Shown one piece after another: positions 6,572 to 13,071 of a stretch of 14,016 bases of DNA. Source of the stretch: Dyella_B sp035508675 (GTDB lineage Bacteria; Pseudomonadota; Gammaproteobacteria; Xanthomonadales; Rhodanobacteraceae); the NCBI RefSeq assembly GCF_035508675.1, contig NZ_DATJMN010000310.1:1-14016 (forward strand), read 5' to 3'. Each line of letters begins with the position of its first letter. Position 1 is the first letter of the stretch. Made by a program: the position numbers and the translations under genes. Under the pieces are notes generated by a model, which saw only the letters and a program-made list of their open reading frames with translations, was not told where the DNA came from and did no database searches.

Positions 6572-7519
6572 TCACGCTTGGGGCGCGGCCTTGGCCGAAA
6601 CAATCCACGACTCCGTCGTCGCCAGCACCTCGGCCGTCTTGCCGGCAAACCGTTCATCGATACCCAGCATTCCCTCGCGCAGCAACGTGAGCGACGTTTC
6701 ATCCACCGTCGGCTCGGTCGCAAGCACGGTATGCCCCGCCGCTTCAAACAACGCCAGAAAATCGTCATGGCGCAGCCGGTTCATGTACATGTAGCGATTG
6801 CCGGCGTAGCGATCCCACTGCGCATCCGAATACTGCAGGAAATTGATCGGCGAGATGTGTGTGTCGGAATGCGAAAAATGGTCGGAGTAGTCGACGCGGT
6901 GAACGAACAGGCCCGTATCGCTGATGATGCGGTTGCCTTCCGAAAGAATGGCGGCCAGCACGTGGCGCGGAATGTGTTCGAAAACGTTGAACGAGGTATG
7001 GAAATCGATGCTTGCAGGGTTCAGGCCGGTACGCGCGGCATCGCCTGGCGCGATATAGCTGATATGGCATAGATCCAGCAGATGTTGCAGCCGGAAGCAG
7101 TCCTGGCGCTGGAAGTAAAGCAGCGTGTCGAAGCGTTTTCGATCCAGCTGCGCACCGAACGCGGCCTCCGTTTCTTCGACGTGCTCGGCGATGTACTGCA
7201 GGCACTCCTGCGTCAGTTCCGTCTTCAGGTACGGATTCAGGTCGATGGTGATGACCTTTTTTGCGCCCATCAGCCAATAGGCCAGCGGCGTCATCGGTAC
7301 GCGGCCCGTGCCCACCTCGAAAAATGTCCGGTTGGCCGGTTCACGGCCGAGCTTTTCGATCTGCCGCCAGGTCTCGATGCCGGCGCGCAAGCGCGCCATG
7401 GGATTGATGTTGCGCAGGCCGCCGAAATGGCGCTGCAGCCAGTAATACGTGGCGTATGAGGATTCGGAGGGCAAGCGGGACACGGCGTTCTGCAGCGTTG
7501 CCTTGGTCTTCCAGTACAT
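6572..7519 (-). CDS. Class I SAM-dependent methyltransferase
   Basis: This is a 315-residue protein with a class I (Rossmann-fold) methyltransferase core. FFEVGTGRVPMTP (66-78) is motif I, the glycine-rich SAM-binding loop. ITIDLNP (90-96) has the acidic residue D93 that usually contacts the SAM ribose. IDFHTSFNVFEHI (171-183) is the motif IV/post-motif region, in the form seen in methyltransferases that modify sugars or small molecules. The N-terminal 60 residues (MYWKTKATLQNAVSRLP...) form a helical lead. It is soluble and cytoplasmic. It is last in the lyase-flippase-methyltransferase operon, 8 nt after the flippase stop, with a GGGGG tract just upstream of the ATG. The likely role is O-methylation of a sugar in the EPS repeat unit; that substrate is inferred from context only. 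Confidence 0.88.
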   Translation of the reverse strand: MYWKTKATLQNAVSRLPSESSYATYYWLQRHFGGLRNINPMARLRAGIETWRQIEKLGREPANRTFFEVGTGRVPMTPLAYWLMGAKKVITIDLNPYLKTELTQECLQYIAEHVEETEAAFGAQLDRKRFDTLLYFQRQDCFRLQHLLDLCHISYIAPGDAARTGLNPASIDFHTSFNVFEHIPRHVLAAILSEGNRIISDTGLFVHRVDYSDHFSHSDTHISPINFLQYSDAQWDRYAGNRYMYMNRLRHDDFLALFEAAGHTVLATEPTVDETSLTLLREGMLGIDERFAGKTAEVLATTESWIVSAKAAPQA

Positions 7520-7527
7520 AAAGCCCC

Positions 7528-9066
7528 CTACGCCTTCGCCGGACCATGCAGCAAGGCCAGGCCGCGCATCAGCGTGCGCCCGGGCGGTCCAAGGCGATTG
7601 GTGATCAGGGTCATCAAGCGATAGTCCTCTTCATTCCAATAGCGCACCAGGAAACTGGCCGGCACAAACATCCCGACGAACACGATGCCGCCGACGATGA
7701 AGCCGAAACGGCTTGGAATGACATCCACGGATAGCCACGCCACCGCGGTTGCCACCACTGCCGCGCCGAACAGCCGCGCCATGTCCGCAATGGGAAGGCG
7801 CCCGCGGGTTGCACGCCGCAGGTAGAAGATGGCAAGGCCCAACTCCGCGAATCGCGTGCCGCCGTAGGTCATCATCGCGCCGGCCAATCCGAAATGCGGC
7901 ACCAGCGCCACGCCAAGCACGGCGTTGACGCTCAGCGCGAGCACCGAGATGCGCACGCGATCGTCCTGGCGATCGACCACGGTCTGGAAGGCGGCGATGC
8001 TGTTTCCGATCAAGAGCAAGCCGGCCAGCACGAGCATGGCCTCGATCGCCGGTATCGCGGCCACGTAGCGGTTGCCATACATCAGCCGCACGATCTCCGG
8101 CGTGGTGACCAGGCCGACGCCCGCGATCACCAGGCCGGCGGCCCAGTAGAACCGCGCCGCTTCGGTGAGCAGGCGCGCCGCTTCCGAGGTGCCATTCTTG
8201 CCGAACGACTTGGCCATGTAGGGCAGCAAGGTGGTGGTCAAGCCCACGGAAAGCAGCTCGACCGCACCACGCGTGAGCGTGGAGGCGATCGCGAAGAAGC
8301 CGACCGCCGTAGATGTGGCATAGGTGTTGAGCAGAAACACTTCGATCGTGCTGGACCTGAGCGAGATCAGCAGCACCAGGGCCGCGGTGAGGCGTAGATG
8401 CCTGGAAAGCCGCTTGCTGACGTCATCGGAAATCGGCCCGGCAGCGAACGGCCGGCAATACCGGTGGAACGCCAGCCGATTGATCAGGTTCAACATCAGG
8501 CAGGCCACGGCGAACAGCGCAAAGAACGCCACCATGGTGGCGTGCAGCGCCGCCGCGGCGCCGATCAGCCCTACGCCGATCACGCCGGAAAGCACCGTCG
8601 CAATGGATACGGGCTCGAAACTCTCCTGCCCTTTTTCAATTGCCACCAGCATGGCGTAGTTGGCCTTGGCGACCACGGCGACGATCACCAGCGCGGTGAT
8701 CGGCCACAGCGATTGCCGCCATTCGACCGGACGGATCACCAGAACCGAGGCGACAAACAGCAGCACGACGATGAGCGAACTCAGGTTCTGGTACCGGCTC
8801 AAGCGATGGGCGATGTGCGAGGCGAAATCCGGCCGCCCTGCTCCATCGGCCTCGGCAATGAACTTGGTCGACGACGTCGTCAGCGCATGATTGCTGCAGG
8901 TCATCAGCCAGCTGCACAACCACACGGTGAAGGCATAGCGGCCGAAATCCGCCGGACCCAGGCTGCGTGCTATCCACACGCTGACGACCAGGCCCAGCGC
9001 GTATTCCACATAGGTGGAGACCGACACCAGCGTGACGCTTCGCAATACCGCGATGCGCTGCTTCAT
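7528..9066 (-). CDS. Polysaccharide/oligosaccharide flippase (Wzx-like, MATE-related)
   Basis: This is a 512-residue polytopic inner-membrane protein of the polysaccharide-export flippase superfamily, expected to move lipid-linked repeat units from the cytoplasmic to the periplasmic face. The N-terminus is typical: SVTLVSVSTYVEYALGLVVSVWIARSLGPADFGRYAFTVWL, the family's first helix pair with the A-R-x-L-G-P-x-x-F/Y-G motif. Hydrophobic segments recur to the end, consistent with about 12-14 helices. The start is set at 9066 because MKQRIAVLRSV gives a normal flippase N-terminus, overlaps the upstream stop as ATGA (9063-9066), and has a GAGGG about 8 nt upstream. A longer in-frame form reaching 9129 would add 21 non-membrane residues inside the preceding gene and is rejected. 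It closes a Wzx/Wzy-type pathway, though no polymerase is seen here. Confidence 0.9.
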   Translation of the reverse strand: MKQRIAVLRSVTLVSVSTYVEYALGLVVSVWIARSLGPADFGRYAFTVWLCSWLMTCSNHALTTSSTKFIAEADGAGRPDFASHIAHRLSRYQNLSSLIVVLLFVASVLVIRPVEWRQSLWPITALVIVAVVAKANYAMLVAIEKGQESFEPVSIATVLSGVIGVGLIGAAAALHATMVAFFALFAVACLMLNLINRLAFHRYCRPFAAGPISDDVSKRLSRHLRLTAALVLLISLRSSTIEVFLLNTYATSTAVGFFAIASTLTRGAVELLSVGLTTTLLPYMAKSFGKNGTSEAARLLTEAARFYWAAGLVIAGVGLVTTPEIVRLMYGNRYVAAIPAIEAMLVLAGLLLIGNSIAAFQTVVDRQDDRVRISVLALSVNAVLGVALVPHFGLAGAMMTYGGTRFAELGLAIFYLRRATRGRLPIADMARLFGAAVVATAVAWLSVDVIPSRFGFIVGGIVFVGMFVPASFLVRYWNEEDYRLMTLITNRLGPPGRTLMRGLALLHGPAKA

Positions 9067-10730
9067 GGCGTTGCCCTCTTGGCGGGCAATGCCGGCGCGC
9101 CGCTGCCGGCCGGCTGGCGTATCAGCCATGCGACGACGCCGCTGCCGCGATTATTCCAATTGAAGCGCCGCAACGTATCGGCCGATTTCGCGCATTCCAG
9201 GTTGTAGGACGAGGCCAGGGCAGCGAGCCGATGCTTCAACGCCGCACTTTGCTTGGGGTCCCGCTCGAAGTAATAGGCCGCGGCCACCGGCAAGGCGATC
9301 TCCACGGTATGCGCATCGCTGTACCAGCCGTCCGACTCCTCGATATGCGCAAGCGTCTTGACGTCGGCATGCGCCGATGACCAGTACCAGGTGATTTGGC
9401 CATCCGGCCCGGAACAGGGGTTGCGCCAGTCGTGCTCGTAGTGCAGCAGCTCGGGCTTGATCCAGCCGTATTGTTCGAGATAGCGGCCGAACGCGGTGAT
9501 CATCACCGGAATGCGCGCGTCGCCGGTGACCAGCCACGCATGCCACAGGCCGTCGATGATGTTTTCCGTCATCCACGGCGAGGTGCCGCGCACGTCCGTC
9601 GAGGGGTTCCAGCTATCGTCCTCGTGAAGGTTCCAGCTGTTGCGCCAGGAACCGTCGTTGCCGAGGCCGTCCGGGTTGTTGCGCTGGTGGTCGTACAGCC
9701 AGCCGATGCGGTCGTTGACGCGTTGCAGGTAGCGGCGGTCGCCGGTCAGTTCGTACGCGCTGACGGTTTCCAGCAAGCCCAGGCCCGCCAGGCGTTCGGT
9801 GAAATGCTGCGCGGGACTGGTGTATGGCCCTGGCCGGTTGCTCCAGCCGCCGTTCTCCCACAGCGTCATCATCTTGTCGACGGTTTCCGGCGTGTGTTCG
9901 CTGTCATCGCCGGTGAGCGCAAGCGCAAGCAGAATCGGTTCCACATAGACGTATTTCACATCGCACGGCTTTTGGCCGTAGGTCCATCCGCCGCCGCAGA
10001 ACGGGCTCATCGCCAGGCCATCGCGGCGGATGTACTTCATGTAGAAGTGATAGCTGAGATCGGCCGCCTGCAGGTAATCGAAACGGCCGGTGCGAACGTA
10101 GGCCTCGAACAAGGTGGAAGGACGATCGAACAGCCATGCGGTCGGATCCTTCACCGGCAAGGGCTTCGCCCATTGAAACTGTGCCGAGACGTACTCGGCA
10201 TAGGCTTCATGCGGCGGCGCCGGAAACTGCGGCCCGGCCACCAGGGAGCGGCACAGCCATGCCGGACTCAGGGTTGCCAAGGCAGCGGCCACTTTCAGGC
10301 CTTGCTCGCCATCCACCAGGCCGTCGGCATAGGGCCAGCCGGGCAGATCGCGCTGGCGCGGCTTGCCGATCGAGAAATAGAACGTCTGCGTGTCGCCCGC
10401 CAAGTGCGCATGGAACTGCGCGCGCACCGCGCGCACGCTGCCGTCCTTGGCGTACCACAGCAAGGTGGTCTGGACGGCGGCGGGAACTTCCTTGCCGTTC
10501 TCATCGAGGATGCGCAGCAGATGCGTGTCGCGCAAGCTGCCGGGTGCAAACGGAATGCCGACGGAGACGAGTATGTCTGCATCCTTGCCGGCGTTGCGAT
10601 GTACGACGATGCGCTGGTCTGGCGTGGTGCCCGCGGGGGCGCTGTCGTTCGCTGCGTGGACGGACATCGAGATGGCCATGATGCTGCTCAGGATCAGCGC
10701 GGCGCAGCGGCGGGTGGATACGGCTGTCAT
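9063..10730 (-). CDS. Exported polysaccharide-lyase-like protein (beta N-terminal domain plus alpha/alpha toroid)
   Basis: This is a 555-residue secreted or periplasmic protein. Residues 1-26 look like a signal peptide: positive start (STRRC), hydrophobic core, and a VHA-A cleavage site. Residues about 40-125 (IVVHRNAGKDADILVSVGIPFAPGSL, LLRILDENGKEVPAAV, WYAKDGSVRAVRAQF) resemble the N-terminal RIFT-type beta domain of PcRGLX/YetA-like rhamnogalacturonan lyases. The rest (about 195-535) is rich in amphipathic helices with aromatic and charged residues (GGGWTYGQ 247-253, SWRNSWNLHEDDSWN 361-375, WYWSSAHADVKT 448-459), which suggests an alpha/alpha toroid of the kind found in polysaccharide lyases and hydrolases. 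It is first in its operon: ATG at 10728-10730 with GGAG 6 nt upstream, directly downstream of repeat element B. It may cut or release the EPS; substrate and exact family are uncertain. Confidence 0.85.
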   Translation of the reverse strand: MTAVSTRRCAALILSSIMAISMSVHAANDSAPAGTTPDQRIVVHRNAGKDADILVSVGIPFAPGSLRDTHLLRILDENGKEVPAAVQTTLLWYAKDGSVRAVRAQFHAHLAGDTQTFYFSIGKPRQRDLPGWPYADGLVDGEQGLKVAAALATLSPAWLCRSLVAGPQFPAPPHEAYAEYVSAQFQWAKPLPVKDPTAWLFDRPSTLFEAYVRTGRFDYLQAADLSYHFYMKYIRRDGLAMSPFCGGGWTYGQKPCDVKYVYVEPILLALALTGDDSEHTPETVDKMMTLWENGGWSNRPGPYTSPAQHFTERLAGLGLLETVSAYELTGDRRYLQRVNDRIGWLYDHQRNNPDGLGNDGSWRNSWNLHEDDSWNPSTDVRGTSPWMTENIIDGLWHAWLVTGDARIPVMITAFGRYLEQYGWIKPELLHYEHDWRNPCSGPDGQITWYWSSAHADVKTLAHIEESDGWYSDAHTVEIALPVAAAYYFERDPKQSAALKHRLAALASSYNLECAKSADTLRRFNWNNRGSGVVAWLIRQPAGSGAPALPAKRATP

Positions 10731-10761
10731 CGTTGCTCCGAACGTAAGTGCCGCGCGTCAC

Positions 10762-10785
10762 GCTCGTCATTCCGGCGAAAGCCGG
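10762..10785. repeat. Short interspersed REP-like repeat, left copy
   Basis: These 24 bases are a perfect inverted match to 11185-11208. They contain the hairpin CCGGC-GAAA-GCCGG and the TCATTCCGG context of the short repeats that are abundant between genes in many Xanthomonadales genomes. This copy lies 32 bp upstream of the lyase-like gene start. Confidence 0.75.
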
Positions 10786-10856
10786 TACGCGGGGAGAGCA
10801 CAGGGACGTGCTCGGCTTTGAGGAGCGAGGAATCCAGTCCAGATAGGAGTCCGGAG

Positions 10857-10867
10857 GACACAAAACC
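10857..10867 (+). repeat. Left copy of an 11-bp direct repeat (candidate target-site duplication)
   Basis: GACACAAAACC ends at 10867, directly against the left terminus of repeat element B (10868), and recurs at 11136-11146 directly against its right terminus. Confidence 0.75.
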
Positions 10868-10917
10868 CAATGGCACTAACTTAAGCGTCATTGCTTCATG
10901 GCTTGCCGCGATGTGCC

Positions 10918-10943
10918 CCCTCCCCTGCGACAGTAGGGGAGGG
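10918..10943. repeat. GGGGAGGG hairpin 4 (9-bp stem)
   Basis: CCCTCCCCT (10918-10926) pairs with AGGGGAGGG (10935-10943) around the loop GCGACAGT. It corresponds to hairpin 3 of copy A when copy B is read in reverse complement. Confidence 0.85.
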
Positions 10944-10954
10944 CCGGGGTGGGG
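10936..10954 (+). other. G-quadruplex-type motif, + strand
   Basis: GGGG-A-GGG-CC-GGGG-T-GGGG: four G-runs with loops of 1-2 nt. It overlaps the right arm of hairpin 4 and faces the - strand motif at 11052-11070. Confidence 0.6.
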
Positions 10955-11051
10955 TTGCTTGTGCTTTAGTGTGCAGCCGAATGTCGCCATGGCTTCTGAT
11001 AACAAGAAGCAAGGTGGCAACGTCAGGCTCTTGCCGCTCGCTGCGCTCGCA

Positions 11052-11070
11052 CCCCACCCCAACCCTCCCC
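11052..11070 (-). other. G-quadruplex-type motif, - strand
   Basis: The + strand reads CCCC-A-CCCC-AA-CCC-T-CCCC, giving four G-runs on the - strand with loops of 1-2 nt. It overlaps hairpin 5. In copy A the equivalent motif is on the + strand at 6215-6233. Confidence 0.6.
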
Positions 11071-11087
11071 TACTTCGCAGGGGAGGG
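11063..11087. repeat. GGGGAGGG hairpin 5 (9-bp stem)
   Basis: CCCTCCCCT (11063-11071) pairs with AGGGGAGGG (11079-11087) around the loop ACTTCGC. It is the reverse complement of hairpin 2 at 6198-6222. Confidence 0.85.
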
Positions 11088-11135
11088 GGCACATCACTAC
11101 ACGCGTCGAGATACACGCTTAAGTTAGTGTCATTA

Positions 11136-11146
11136 GACACAAAACC
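11136..11146 (+). repeat. Right copy of the 11-bp direct repeat (candidate target-site duplication)
   Basis: GACACAAAACC is identical to 10857-10867 and starts at the base after the right terminus of element B. Its last seven bases are the left half of the perfect palindrome CAAAACCGGTTTTG at 11140-11153. Confidence 0.75.
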
Positions 11147-11184
11147 GGTTTTGAGTGCTTCGCACTGCATATTAAAACTGGATG

Positions 11185-11208
11185 CCGGCTTTCGCCGGAA
11201 TGACGAGC
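11185..11208. repeat. Short interspersed REP-like repeat, right copy; possible terminator for galE
   Basis: This is a perfect 24-nt inverted match to 10762-10785, with the hairpin CCGGC-TTTC-GCCGG. Read on the - strand, the hairpin lies about 40-60 nt after the galE stop and is followed by CATCCAGTTTTAAT, so it could work as a weak intrinsic terminator. The T-run starts several bases after the stem, so this is only a possibility. Confidence 0.6.
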
Positions 11209-11245
11209 CACGCGGCATGTGGTCAGGACTGAAGTGAGCAAGCAT

Positions 11246-12250
11246 TCAAGCCACCGACGAAAGCGGAACACGCTTGCACATCAGCTGCTGCTCCCAGCGC
11301 AGCGCGGTGCCGACGATGAAATCCAGGTCGTCGTAGCGCGGCTGCCAATCGAGCACCTGCTTGAGCCGGTCGCTGCAGGCGATCAGCATGGGTATGTCGC
11401 CCGGACGGCGCGGCAGCTCGATCACGTTCAACGCCTTGCCGCCCGCCCGCGCCACCGCATCGATGACCTCGCGCACGCTGTAGCCATGCCCATAGCCGCA
11501 GTTCAGCGTCTGCGAATCGCCGCCGTCGCGCAGATAATCGAGCGCGCGCAGATGCGCGGCGGCCAGGTCGTCGACGTGGATGTAGTCGCGGATGCCGGTG
11601 CCATCGGGCGTGTCGTAGTCGGTGCCGAAGATCGACAGGCTGTCCCGAATGCCCACCGCATGCTCGCAGCACACCTTGATCAACAGCGTCGCATTGGGCG
11701 TGGAATGGCCAATGTGGCCCTGCGGATCGCAACCGGCCACGTTGAAGTAGCGCAGCACCACGTGCCGCATCGCACCGGTAGCGCTGTGATCGCGCAGCAT
11801 GGTTTCGGACATCAGCTTGGAGGTGCCGTATGGGTTGATCGGTTTGGTCGGCGTGTCTTCGTCGGCAATGCCGTGATCGGTTACGCCGTAGACCGCCGCC
11901 GTGGACGAGAAGATGAATTTCTGCACGCCCGCCTCGGCGCAGCAGGCAAGCAGGTTGCGCGTGTTGCAGGTGTTGTTGCCGTAATACTTCAGCGGATCGC
12001 AAACCGATTCCGGCACGATCGTATGGGCCGCAAAATGCAGCACCGCATCCACCTGGTGCGCGGCCATCACATGGCTGACCAGGGACGAATCGCCGACATT
12101 GCCCACCACCAGTTCGGCGCCGCGCACCGCTTCGCGAAAACCGGTACTCAGGTTGTCGACCACCACCACGCGCTCGCCCCGCGCCACCAACTGCTGCACG
12201 ACATGACTGCCGATGTAACCGGCGCCGCCGGTAACCAGAACCGTATTCAT
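11246..12250 (-). CDS. galE: UDP-glucose 4-epimerase (GalE-type)
   Basis: This is a 334-residue extended short-chain dehydrogenase of the GalE family. It interconverts UDP-glucose and UDP-galactose (or the N-acetyl forms) using bound NAD and supplies activated sugar for EPS synthesis. The NAD-binding loop TGGAGYIGSH lies at 7-16 and VDNLSTG at 31-37. FSSTAAVYG (114-122) holds the catalytic hydroxyl position (T117 rather than serine, a common variant). PYGTSK (140-145) gives the catalytic Y141/K145 pair. YFNVAGCDPQGHIG and GTDYDTPDGTGIRDYIHVDDLA are characteristic GalE blocks. The ATG at 12248-12250 gives the exact family N-terminus MNTVLVTGGAGYIGSH, overlaps the hydrolase stop as ATGA, and has GGGGA 7 nt upstream. 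A 52-residue upstream extension lies inside the hydrolase gene and is rejected. The related WbpP/GlcNAc-4-epimerase activity cannot be excluded. Confidence 0.94.
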   Translation of the reverse strand: MNTVLVTGGAGYIGSHVVQQLVARGERVVVVDNLSTGFREAVRGAELVVGNVGDSSLVSHVMAAHQVDAVLHFAAHTIVPESVCDPLKYYGNNTCNTRNLLACCAEAGVQKFIFSSTAAVYGVTDHGIADEDTPTKPINPYGTSKLMSETMLRDHSATGAMRHVVLRYFNVAGCDPQGHIGHSTPNATLLIKVCCEHAVGIRDSLSIFGTDYDTPDGTGIRDYIHVDDLAAAHLRALDYLRDGGDSQTLNCGYGHGYSVREVIDAVARAGGKALNVIELPRRPGDIPMLIACSDRLKQVLDWQPRYDDLDFIVGTALRWEQQLMCKRVPLSSVA

Positions 12251-13071
12251 GAAGAAGTCCCCGCAGTGACGGGAAAGTTTTGGGCCAGCCAGCGCTCGAT
12301 CTGCTCCAGCAGACGCTTGCGATCGCCGGTGAGGATGTAGGTGTGATCGGCTTCCTTGAAAAAAAGGGTAAAGACGTCCGGATGACGGACGAGCCCGCCA
12401 AAGCATTCGCGGAACTGGCGCGCATGATTGAAATAACGGCTGATGCCGCCGCTATAGATCAGGCACAGCTTGAGGCCGCGCTCGAGCATGCCGGCCAGAT
12501 CGGTGCGCACCACCGCTTGCGGCAACGGCGCCACGGTGAAGGCCGGCTCGCTGCTGCCTTGCTGCGCCTGACGGCGACGCGAAAAGGCATCCCGCCAGCG
12601 CTTCGCATCCAGCAGGCGCGGCACGTAATAGCGCAGGTGGTAGCCGAGCGTGCGGTACGCGTAACCGTCCAGGAACACGGCGCCGGCCACCCTGGCGTCG
12701 CTGCAAGCCACCATGTGCGCGCTTTGCGAACCGGAACACAGGCCGATCAATACGAAGCGCTGGCATGCCGCCTGTTCGCCGAGCAGCTTCATCGCGTCGG
12801 CCACGTCGGCGCAAATCTGCTGCTTGCGGGTTTGCGATTCGCCGCTGGCAGCGCTGTCGCCAATGGTGGAGAGGTCGAAACGCAAGGTCGGATAACCCCG
12901 CGCATTCAACCGGCGCGTCATCTCCACGTGCAAGCGGAACGGGCCGATCCGGTGCACCAGCCCCGCATTGAGCACGATCACGCCAACGGAATCGCGCACG
13001 GTCGACGGCGGCCATCCGGCAATGCCGACCAGATGCCGCGCACGTCCAAAACGGAACGCCTGCTCCGGCAT
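12247..13071 (-). CDS. Alpha/beta-fold hydrolase, probable exosortase A system-associated hydrolase 1
   Basis: This is a 274-residue cytoplasmic alpha/beta hydrolase. VGVIVLNAGLVHRIGPFRLHVEMTRRLNARGYPTLRFDLSTIGDS (29-73) contains the oxyanion strand and the R-F-D-L-x-x-x-G-D-S motif of the family. The nucleophile elbow is IGLCSG (109-114), with cysteine (C112), not serine, in the central position of G-x-nucleophile-x-G. ADHTYILTGDR (241-251) supplies the probable catalytic H243. The pairing with a second, distantly related hydrolase immediately upstream is the known hallmark of exosortase A (type 1 PEP-CTERM) loci, where the two are called hydrolase 1 (TIGR03100) and hydrolase 2 (TIGR03101). 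The substrate is unknown. A strong GGGAGGT at 13078-13084 lies 7 nt before the ATG, and the start overlaps the upstream stop by one base. The family assignment is from recall of context and motifs. Confidence 0.82.
   Translation of the reverse strand: MPEQAFRFGRARHLVGIAGWPPSTVRDSVGVIVLNAGLVHRIGPFRLHVEMTRRLNARGYPTLRFDLSTIGDSAASGESQTRKQQICADVADAMKLLGEQAACQRFVLIGLCSGSQSAHMVACSDARVAGAVFLDGYAYRTLGYHLRYYVPRLLDAKRWRDAFSRRRQAQQGSSEPAFTVAPLPQAVVRTDLAGMLERGLKLCLIYSGGISRYFNHARQFRECFGGLVRHPDVFTLFFKEADHTYILTGDRKRLLEQIERWLAQNFPVTAGTSS

Larger units (their letters stand above)
10868..11135. mobile_element. MITE-like element, copy B (268 bp, inverted relative to copy A)
   Basis: The terminal inverted repeats are CAATGGCACTAACTTAAGCG (10868-10887) and CGCTTAAGTTAGTGTCATTA (11116-11135), matching at 18 of 20 positions. 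Direct repeats GACACAAAACC abut both ends exactly (10857-10867, 11136-11146). Removing the element and one direct repeat restores the perfect 14-bp palindrome CAAAACCGGTTTTG, so the insertion sits at a palindrome centre. Inside are two hairpins (10918-10943, 11063-11087), two facing G-quadruplex motifs and the GAGCGCAGCGAGCGG block shared with copy A (on the - strand here, within 11026-11060). No transposase or credible ORF is present. With the two REP-like repeats it accounts for most of the gap between galE and the lyase-like gene; I see no convincing sigma-70 promoter in the remainder. Confidence 0.7.

Noticed and set aside
7528..9129. Longer flippase start at 9129
   Set aside because: It adds 21 Arg/Gly-rich residues inside the lyase-like gene. 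The start at 9066 has better family fit, a Shine-Dalgarno and an ATGA overlap.
10731..10870. Sigma-70 promoter for the lyase-flippase-methyltransferase operon
   Set aside because: A promoter is expected here, but I found no -35/-10 pair with good spacing on the - strand that I would defend.
9396..11237. 613-residue + strand open frame
   Set aside because: It lies antisense over the lyase-like gene and runs into the repeat block. The translation has low-complexity, Arg/Ala/His-rich composition with no domain pattern, typical of antisense frames in GC-rich genes.
10727..11245. 172-residue - strand open frame across repeat element B
   Set aside because: The sequence is translated repeat (PPPLRSRGGLGWGASAASG), which also appears from the other repeat block. 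There is no domain or start signal.
11219..12340. 373-residue + strand open frame opposite galE
   Set aside because: GalE on the - strand is unambiguous; this frame is its shadow.
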